Made by a program: the position numbers and the translations under genes
Assembly: GCA_027575765.1 (NCBI GenBank)
Contig: JANBPT010000686.1
Span: 1 to 26,278, forward strand
Source: Tieghemiomyces parasiticus
Taxonomy: Eukaryota > Kickxellomycota > Dimargaritomycetes > Dimargaritales > Dimargaritaceae
Length of the DNA stretch: 26,278 nucleotides
Reading direction: 5' to 3'
Shown: one piece after another, positions 19,990 to 26,278 of the stretch
Layout of the letters: the number at the start of each line of letters is the position of its first letter
Position numbering within the stretch: the stretch's first letter is position 1
Notes under the pieces: generated by a model
What the model was told of the DNA's origin: nothing
The model's input: only the letters and a program-made list of their open reading frames with translations
Database searches by the model: none

Positions 19990-20802
19990 ATGGCCGACCC
20001 ACCGGTCCTGTTTAGCGAACTCTTCGGTAGCGATCCCGAGGACGAAGACAGCACAATCGGAGACCCGCCGCTACACCCAATCTTCGCCTGGGGGCTCCGA
20101 CCCGTTGGGCCTGCCCCAGCCTTCCCGGCGGCCTGCCTGACCCGGTTACTGGCGGGCGGGCCACGGTGTACCTTCAGTGACGACGCGAGCGACACAGTCC
20201 GACTCCGTCCTCTGCCAGGGCTGTTGGTGGTAAAAGGCATGCTTTGCCCCTGCCTTCAGGCGGCTTTACTTGACGCCTGCGTGGGGCTGGGCTACTTTGC
20301 GACCACCGAAAATAACCAGGTCATGCACTTTGGCCCGCTACCAACCCCGCTCCGTTGGCTGGAGGATATCTACCGGGCTCTACTTCCCACCCTGGCCGAC
20401 CCGCCCTGGCTTGGCCGTACACCCTTATTTGACCAGTTGATTGGTAACCTGTACCGACCTGGTCAGGGCATTCGGCCGCACGTCGACCTAGCCCGTTTCG
20501 AGGATGGTATCGGCATTGTTTCGCTAGGTGGCCCTTGCCAAATGGCTTTTGCCCCGGCGTCCCCTACCGAGTCCCTGCCCTACCTGGACGGGCCTTCATC
20601 CTCCTCCATCCCCGCCCAATCCGCCACGGCCGTGTACCTGGAACCCGGCGACGTGCTGACCCTGGCCGGTGAGGCCCGGTACCAATGGACCCACGCCATC
20701 CCCGAGGCCGTCTGTGACCGCGTAGACGGTGAAGACCGGGCACGCGGACTACGCATCTCTCTTACCCTACGCCGGGTCCACGAGTGGGCGCGAACAGGGT
20801 AG
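19990..20802 (+). CDS. AlkB-like 2-oxoglutarate/Fe(II) dioxygenase
   Basis: Intronless, 270 residues. AlkB homologues oxidatively demethylate nucleic acids or proteins. The double-stranded beta-helix core carries the complete metal and cosubstrate set: FDQLIGNLYRPGQGIRPHVD (iron ligands His164 and Asp166), the distal ligand His235 in YQWTHAIP, and the AlkB R-x5-R pair Arg255/Arg261 in RISLTLR. The sequence around DQL..N.Y.PGQGI..H.D and FEDGIGIVSLG resembles the ALKBH8-type catalytic domain as I recall it; no methyltransferase or RNA-recognition domain is present. A Ser/Pro-rich insertion (around residues 190-215) splits the barrel. The ATG at 19990 is used because the upstream frame opens only with TTG. 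The substrate is unknown. Confidence 0.88.
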   Translation: MADPPVLFSELFGSDPEDEDSTIGDPPLHPIFAWGLRPVGPAPAFPAACLTRLLAGGPRCTFSDDASDTVRLRPLPGLLVVKGMLCPCLQAALLDACVGLGYFATTENNQVMHFGPLPTPLRWLEDIYRALLPTLADPPWLGRTPLFDQLIGNLYRPGQGIRPHVDLARFEDGIGIVSLGGPCQMAFAPASPTESLPYLDGPSSSSIPAQSATAVYLEPGDVLTLAGEARYQWTHAIPEAVCDRVDGEDRARGLRISLTLRRVHEWARTG

Positions 20803-21131
20803 TCTGGGCCGTCCCACCTACCGGGCCCAAGACCTAACGACCACTACGTGCAACTATTTTTCACCAAGCCCACACCTCCACTCAAGGCATCGTTAAGAAA
20901 CCACGGAACCTGGCCCTCAACCCAGAGAGGGCACCATCGTAATGACAGTTTTATTTTTCGTGCTACGAAGCCACCGGCCCTCGAGTCATTTTCCCCGCGA
21001 TTCCCTGGAATGGCGGGTGACCCCACCCTAAAGTCCAACGGCACTACTAACCCACTGGGCTTTGCCAGCCATGCATGTTATTGTTCATTTTGTACACAGT
21101 TGTAGGCCCAAGTCGTGTTGACGACGCAAGC

Positions 21132-21137
21132 TTTAAT
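21132..21137 (-). terminator. Poly(A) signal ATTAAA, PI 4-kinase
   Basis: Minus-strand ATTAAA about 100 nt past the kinase stop. Confidence 0.4.
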
Positions 21138-21163
21138 AATCTAAAGATCAGTGAAGACGGGTC

Positions 21164-21169
21164 AATAAA
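21164..21169 (+). terminator. Poly(A) signal AATAAA, AlkB-like gene
   Basis: Plus-strand AATAAA 362 nt past the AlkB-like stop, and the only canonical plus-strand signal seen in this spacer. It would give a 3' UTR reaching almost to the kinase coding end. Confidence 0.4.
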
Positions 21170-21239
21170 GGCGGCTTGCTGTGTTCCACCAAGCCCGTGT
21201 CGCAGTTCAGCACCTCCTCCACAACCTCCTCGGGGAGGG

Positions 21240-23516
21240 TCACCAGCAGGTCAACCACGGACGACGAGGGGCCGGCTCGACGCGCTCCATCAATACCTTA
21301 GGCATGGACACCAGGGGCTCGTCACCGGAATCCGATGCCAGCGAGCTACGCGGGGACGGATCGGTCGTTGCCGGGCCCGGGTGCGACCAATGGTCGTGGC
21401 GGGACGGGGCAGGTACCGGCACCGAGTAGCGGCGGGTAACGTAGGGCCGGAACGGTGGGGTGGCATCGCCAGACGCCAAGGAGAGCGTGTCGGCGGACCG
21501 GTCCGCCGATTCTTCACCCGTGGCGCGCGGTGGCAGATCGCCTGCGCCTACGGTTGGACGGCCCACAATGAGGGGGAGGTTGCTGTAGCTGAGGCGCGAT
21601 TGTAGCATCTCAGCACCGACCGGCCGGCCGATATCGCCTGTCTTGAGGACCTGGTAATCCGGTGGCGCCGCAACGGGTGATGTAAACTGGCCCGGTCCCT
21701 CACACAGGAGCCAGTGACACTGGAGCTCGTCGGTCACCTCGTCGGTGGAAATAGTCACCGGGGGAAGTTCGGCCAGTTCGAGCGGTCCGCTGCGTTGGTC
21801 ACGTAGCGCACGCACCAGGTTCCACGCTTGGCCCTTCATGACCGCAATCTGGCGATCAAACATCCGACGGTTGAAGTCCGGATCGCACGCCGCCAGAGCC
21901 GCCAGGCCGTCGACCGTGGCCCGCCACCATACTGGCGAGGTGAGCCGCGGAAGGAAGTGGGCGCGGGTGCTGGGTGAGAACCCCCCGGCCACCATGGCCG
22001 AGGGCAGAGCGAGCCAGGCATACGGGTAGGACCGCCACTGGTCGGGGTGTTTGAACGGGAAGGCCAAACCGTTGTCAATGGCGGCGAGGTGCAGATGAGG
22101 CAGCACTCGGGACGCACTCCGGTCTAGCGCACAGTCTGGGCCAGGACAGTAACGAATCATCCAGTTGTCGTTACCGCGGTCTACGGTGAAGGGAACGGAC
22201 GTACGGGCGAGTCACAGTCAGGGTATAAGCAGGGTTAGCATACTAGGTGGTACGGAAGCCATGTCAGGGGCCGGGGGCAGCCTACCCCCCCCCCCCTTCA
22301 CAAGAAATCGCCTGTGGAAGGGCGGCATTATACGTACCCGTATTGCGAATCAGATAGTCAAGGATAACCAGCGCCTCGAGTTGGACGCGAAACTGGTGGC
22401 GCAGGTCCTCTGTCCACCTAAAAGCAGGCGGTGGCAGGGTTACCGGGCGGGTGGGCCGGGGCGAGGCCGGGGTACTTTCCGCCGAGCGGCCGACGGCCCC
22501 GGCCGGGAGGGATTGCCCGAAGGGGTCCCCTACCTCCTCGATCAGGGGGGCGCGCGGAACGGGCGCTGACCCGATTTCTGACGCTACCGCTCCGTATCGA
22601 CATTCACCTCCGGCATCGGTCACGTGTAGCGGGGTCTTGACGCCTGGGACGGTCACAGGCCGCACCTGGGGCGTGGTTGCCTGGTCAGAATCGTTGGGCC
22701 ATGGGTGACGCGCGAGAAACGTGGAGGCGTCGGTAAAATCCATCAGGAACGTCTGCAGGCTGCCAGGCTTCGGCGGCAGCGGCCGTGGCGAGCGGGTGCG
22801 TCGGGCAGCCCACCTGTCGCGGTGCCGGTAGTGGAACCGGTCCGAGGCCAGTTCGACCACCTCAGTGCGGGGAACCAGGCCTAGTCCGAGCCGCCGATCG
22901 ACCAGCGACGCCATGGCCTCCGAAAGGTAGCCCAGGTTGGGGATAAGGCAGCTACGCCCAAACATGCAGGGGCACAGGTTGCGATGCAGCCACTTGGTCC
23001 ATTTGGGATTGAGCTGGCTGAAGGGCTCCTCGTCACGGGGTTTAAAGACGCCCACCACGGTCCCGTCAGGGTCGCGACAAAAGTAGGAGCCGGAAGAACC
23101 CTGGGCGATACGACGGGGTGGGACACCCGCCTCGATGGCTGTGCGGACGGCTTGTACGAGGGCGGCAAAGTCTGACGCCGTGGGGGTCGCGCCGGGCAGG
23201 TGAGCCGGGGTCTAGTACGAAAAGGGATAGTACAGGGTGGACAACAGGGTGAAGTCGAGGTCGCAGGTGGCGGGGGTGAGTGGTGGCAAAACCTGATAGC
23301 GAAAGCCCGATGGTACAGGTGAGCCGTCCTCATGTGACTTACATGCTGCAGGCACCAGGTCCGCTCGTCGTTGGTCAGTGGTCGAAAGACCGAGAAGAGG
23401 ACGGCACGGGCCCGAGTTGACCGCGGACGGCGGTAGAACGGTCGACGTCGGGCGAACCGCACCGTACGCCGCAGCGTGTCGGCCAGCCGCGCCCGGGTGT
23501 TCGCCATGGAGGGCAT
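21240..23516 (-). CDS. LSB6: Type II phosphatidylinositol 4-kinase (Lsb6/PI4K2), 3 exons
   Basis: Exons 23516-23343, 23211-22338 and 22180-21240 give 662 residues. The enzyme phosphorylates phosphatidylinositol at position 4 on Golgi, endosomal and vacuolar membranes. Seen: nucleotide loop RIAQGSSGSYF (92-102); catalytic lysine Lys115 in GVFKPRDEEPF; cysteine-rich palmitoylation-type segment LCPCMFGRSC (137-146), with fewer adjacent cysteines than the mammalian CCPCC; SCLIPNLGYLSEA and GLGLVPRTEVVELA; catalytic loop DRGNDNW (350-356); and Asp385 in AAIDNGLAFPFKHPDQWRSY. A long Pro/Ser/Gly-rich insertion lies between about residues 205 and 310, and a low-complexity tail precedes a family-like ending, MERVEPAPRRPWLTCW. 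A second ATG at 23507 is an alternative start. Confidence 0.93.
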
Positions 23517-24174
23517 GTTGGCTGGGGCTGTAGGCGGTTTGGATGGTAGGCGGTTTCGGGCGAAGGGCCGAAGAAAGGTCCGATGCAACCAGGGAAAGTC
23601 AATTGGCTAGGACGTAGATAAGACTGCACCGGGGAGTTGATGTCTGGAATGCCAGGAAATGCACCAGGTGTCTCAAAGGCGGTGGGTGGGTAGGTGAAGG
23701 GAGATAGGGAATGAAGCAATAGGTGAAGGGCAAGGGAAGGAGGTGAGTTACGGTGGCGTCTCGACCCTTAGAGCCGGAACATAGTCAAGGTGACCCTTCA
23801 GACTCTGTCGGGAATGGACGGTGGAGGCATTAAAGGTAGGGGGAAGCTAGTCCGTCACCCACCAGACTTTCCACTTCGTCAGTATCGGCGGACCCCACGC
23901 TCCCTCGATCGCCCCGGGCGATCCCCCCGCCCACTGTGGCCTGCTAAGGGTGTCAGATGGTAGTGGCAACAGGTTTGCCACCCTGATGGCCCTGCTAACA
24001 ATCGGACTTCACTGGATACGGGGGCCATGTCGTACTGTTGAGGACCTCTTGCCCCTGAGTCGCAAGCGGCTCGCAGCGGCCACAGCCGCGACATGGGATA
24101 ACATGAGATTGGGCTTTTATTGGCCGGTATCACAAAACCGTTCAACTGGCCTTGCATCATGGCATTACTGGGGT
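23517..24174. other. Intergenic region, PI 4-kinase promoter and RFC 3' end
   Basis: Spacer of about 660 nt between two minus-strand genes. It holds the RFC poly(A) signal at 24121-24116. Open frames on both strands (23375-23719 minus, 23950-24339 plus) show no recognisable domain; the second runs into the RFC coding region antisense. Confidence 0.45.
24116..24121 (-). terminator. Poly(A) signal AATAAA, RFC subunit gene
   Basis: Minus-strand AATAAA 53 nt past the stop codon at 24175. Confidence 0.55.
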
Positions 24175-25519
24175 TCAGGCGTACATATCCATCAGAAACC
24201 GCTTATACAGGCTCATAAACTTGGCCGCGAAGGCCTCCAGGTGGAAAATGGCTTTTTGGCCGACTACCAGCCGGTGCTCATAGAAGGCGGCCTGTCGACT
24301 GATCTCCGGTTTAAGGTCCTGGTCGACGTGCTGGATTAGCTCGAAGGCCAGCGTCCGGAGGATCACCGACGCTGGAATGCAATGTGTTAGTAGTTCATAG
24401 AATTGGCCGCGGACGTCCAGTAGACGTCGGGGGCTCTGCTCCTGGATCATGGCCTGAGCCAGCGCCCGAATAAACACCTGCCAGTCCGCCAATGGTACGG
24501 CCTGGTCGTCAGTGAATGGGTACTGTTGTACCCGCGCCGTTTCTAGCATGAGTACGGCGCGGCGCAGGTTGCGGTCGGCAGCCACGGCGATACGCCCCGC
24601 CAAGCCTTCCGGTAGCCGCAGGCCTTCTCGCTTGGCCACCAGTTGCAGTGCCTCGCTGATTTCGGCCTCGGTGGGCGCTGCCACTCGCAAAGATAGGCAC
24701 CGGCTGCGGATCGGAGCGATGATTTTACTGGTAGAGTTGCAGCAAAGCACGATGCGGATGTTAGCCATGTATTTCTCCATGGTACGGCGTAGGGCGTGTT
24801 GGGCGTCCTTAGACAGGGTATCAGCCTCGCTGATGACCACCACCTTGAATTTACGCTGGGCGTTGGCATCAACCTGCTGGGTCTGGGCCACCTCCTTGAT
24901 CAAATCCTGGATGACGACGCGGTCGTAGATACCAACGTCACTAAAGAAGTAGGGAGGAGGGGGGCGAGGTGTATGGCCAGTGGACAACGTTTAGCAATGC
25001 GCCTGTCAGCGGAAGGCCGTGATCAAGTGGGGACAAGTCGTCCACCGGTGTCTTACCTAGGATTCAGCTCCAGGTGGTAGTTGCTGGTCACGACATTGAG
25101 TTCAATCTTGCGCTTAGACGGGGTCTCGAAACTGCGCAGGTCTATTTTGAGCTTCTCGACGCCCGGGCCGTAGATTTCCTTCAGTACCGCCATGATGCGG
25201 GTCTTCTTGCCGGCCCCCGACGGCCCGTAGACGAGGAGATGGGGCAGGTCCCCAGAGGCAGCCTATAGCCAGAAAACGGGGGGATCACGAGACGGGACAC
25301 GGGTTGTGACGGGTACCAGGGTGGAGTTGGGAAGGAGTGAGCATTCAGGTCGCGCATGGAACGCCTACGGGAGAGGGGCGGAGTCGTCCGGCAGCTAGCG
25401 ACCTCGACTAATAAGAACCTTGCCGGACTTACCAGCTTCTTGAGCTTGCGCGACAGATCCGTGTGGTAAGTCAGCTTGTCCAGGGACAAGGGCCGGTACT
25501 TGTCAACCCAAAGGCTCAT
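24175..25519 (-). CDS. RFC5: Replication factor C small subunit (yeast Rfc5 / human RFC3), 3 exons
   Basis: Exons 25519-25433, 25262-25057 and 24940-24175 give 352 residues, the family length. It is a subunit of the clamp loader that places PCNA on primed DNA in the nucleus. Seen: MSLWVDKYRP at the start; Walker A GPSGAGKKT (42-50), with the double lysine typical of this subunit; the LELNPSDVGIYDRVVIQDLI segment; ISEADTLSKDAQHALRRTME in place of a DEAD box; CNSTSKIIAPIRSRC, which carries the SRC arginine-finger motif; and the C-terminal collar domain. The EAD Walker B and the GKKT loop distinguish it from Rfc2-4. Phases close at both introns (CTG|GCT and AG|T). Confidence 0.95.
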
Positions 25520-26047
25520 GGCGGTGACAGGGTCGTGGGAGAAAGGGTGAAATGGGCTGATGGAGGGCCAAGAATAGTGTGGGCACGGAGTGAGGATGAC
25601 AGGCAAAGGTGTAAACAGCAGCAAAGAATGTGTAGCAGGGGAGGACGGATGGGCGGTTCGACGTCACCTAGCGGGTTGGTCGGTTTATTTACCTTTTAGA
25701 TCTCCGCCAGATTACCTACCGGTTTACGGCAGCCACTATGGCCCAGGCGGGGCAACTCTCCACCTCACATGGGGGTTCCCAGTTTTACCTGTCCTTACAT
25801 GAACCGGGACGGAGTGACTTTGTAACCACCCACCCCTTCCTCGTCGTCAGGCACGCCCTGTTTGTTTGCCCGCCCCACGTGACCTAAGGCCGAACGCGCT
25901 CGATAACGGAGAGTGTCTAGAATAGGTACCCCAGTGCCCCAGCCTACCTGGCAGCCGCACTAGCCGATAGAGCTCGCGGTAGCTCCCAAGGACCCAGTGT
26001 GTTGATGTCTGTTTATTATCCTACATTGGCCAATCTCAAGGTGACCA
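25520..26047. other. Intergenic region, RFC promoter and Cwf18 3' end
   Basis: About 530 nt. On the minus strand a TATA-like TAAATAAA (about 25690-25683) lies some 165 nt upstream of the RFC start. A bZIP-type GACGTCAC lies near 25658-25666, and an E-box CACGTG near 25876-25881. The Cwf18 poly(A) signal is at 26017-26012. No additional gene recognised. Confidence 0.45.
26012..26017 (-). terminator. Poly(A) signal AATAAA, Cwf18
   Basis: Minus-strand AATAAA 30 nt past the Cwf18 stop codon. Confidence 0.5.
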
Positions 26048-26278
26048 CTACTCGGCTGCGGCATCATCCTCGGCCAGCGCCGCGGCTTGGCGTAACCGGT
26101 TCTGCGTGGCCACCGCATCAGCCAGGTCCACGCCGTCGGACGTAGCGTCGGCCTGAACGCGCTGTCGGATGAGCTCGGCCAGCGCCGATTGGGTTTTGGG
26201 TTCCAAAACGTCCAATTTCTTTTGCAGATCACGCCGCAGGTCCCAGTTCGGTTTCTGGGGAGCCAGCTGGCTCACATC
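26048..26278 (-). CDS. cwf18: Cwf18/CCDC12 pre-mRNA splicing factor, C-terminal part
   Basis: Only the C-terminal 76 or so residues lie in the window; the frame is open to the edge and no ATG is seen, so the start or an upstream exon is outside. The segment APQKPNWDLRRDLQKKLDVL, followed by KTQSALAELIRQRV, is the conserved core of Cwf18/CCDC12, a small coiled-coil protein of the Prp19/Cdc5-associated spliceosome. The tail is Ala/Asp/Glu-rich. The residues at the edge may belong to an exon boundary, because a CAG precedes the CTG of the LAPQKP segment. Confidence 0.85.
   Translation of the reverse strand, partial: DVSQLAPQKPNWDLRRDLQKKLDVLEPKTQSALAELIRQRVQADATSDGVDLADAVATQNRLRQAAALAEDDAAAE

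Larger units (their letters stand above)
20803..21239. other. Convergent 3' region, AlkB-like / PI 4-kinase
   Basis: Contains interleaved poly(A) signals: minus-strand ATTAAA at 21137-21132 for the kinase and plus-strand AATAAA at 21164-21169 for the AlkB-like gene. No separate gene was recognised. On the minus strand, a frame different from the kinase runs on from within its last codons to about 21142. Confidence 0.5.

Noticed and set aside
21075..21605. 176-residue plus-strand frame
   Set aside because: Antisense to the kinase C-terminal exon, Arg/Gly-rich, no domain.
24175..25519. Assignment of the RFC gene to Rfc2, Rfc3 or Rfc4
   Set aside because: The GKKT P-loop and EAD in place of the DEAD box fit the yeast Rfc5/human RFC3 subunit.
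1..26278. tRNA genes, rRNA, CRISPR arrays, transposons
   Set aside because: No GGTTCGANTCC-type B box in tRNA-like context, no direct-repeat arrays, and no transposase or reverse transcriptase motifs were seen by eye.

Overview
This window looks like nuclear DNA from a GC-rich, gene-dense fungus, probably an early-diverging lineage. The evidence is spliceosomal introns (GT..AG, mostly GTAAGT or GTACGT donors, 116-268 nt, some with CTAAC/TACTAAC branch sites), a three-domain Trl1-type tRNA ligase, a Medusa-family (DUF7082) regulator and an Lsb6-type PI 4-kinase. I cannot place the species. There are no prokaryotic operons, CRISPR arrays, rRNAs, recognisable tRNAs or transposons.

Layout from left to right: a Medusa-like developmental regulator (+, 671-2860); HBS1 ribosome-rescue GTPase (-, 3324-7341, 8 exons); SLY1 SM-family vesicle fusion protein (-, 7969-11259, 9 exons); TRL1 tRNA ligase (+, 12056-14428); an ArsB/NhaD-like ion permease (-, 14779-16194); DAHP synthase (+, 17729-18841); 5-hydroxyisourate hydrolase (-, 19145-19625, 2 exons); an AlkB-like dioxygenase (+, 19990-20802); a type II phosphatidylinositol 4-kinase (-, 21240-23516, 3 exons); the RFC clamp-loader subunit (-, 24175-25519, 3 exons); and the C-terminal part of the spliceosomal protein Cwf18/CCDC12 (-, 26048 to the window edge). 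I rebuilt all 19 introns by hand. Every reading phase closes and every product has the expected family length, except HBS1, which is about 270 residues too long.

The genes are mostly housekeeping and do not form one pathway. HBS1 and TRL1 both have links to no-go mRNA decay. The point most worth following up is HBS1. Its exons 2, 3 and 4 are all phase-1 symmetric and multiples of three, and removing the 837-nt exon 4 gives a 603-residue protein, close to ordinary Hbs1. This suggests a single alternatively spliced HBS1/SKI7-type gene. Other leads are a Gcn4-type site and a TATA box upstream of DAHP synthase, a serine that predicts phenylalanine feedback, a cysteine replacing the terminal serine of the hydroxyisourate hydrolase signature, and a possible presequence on the tRNA ligase.
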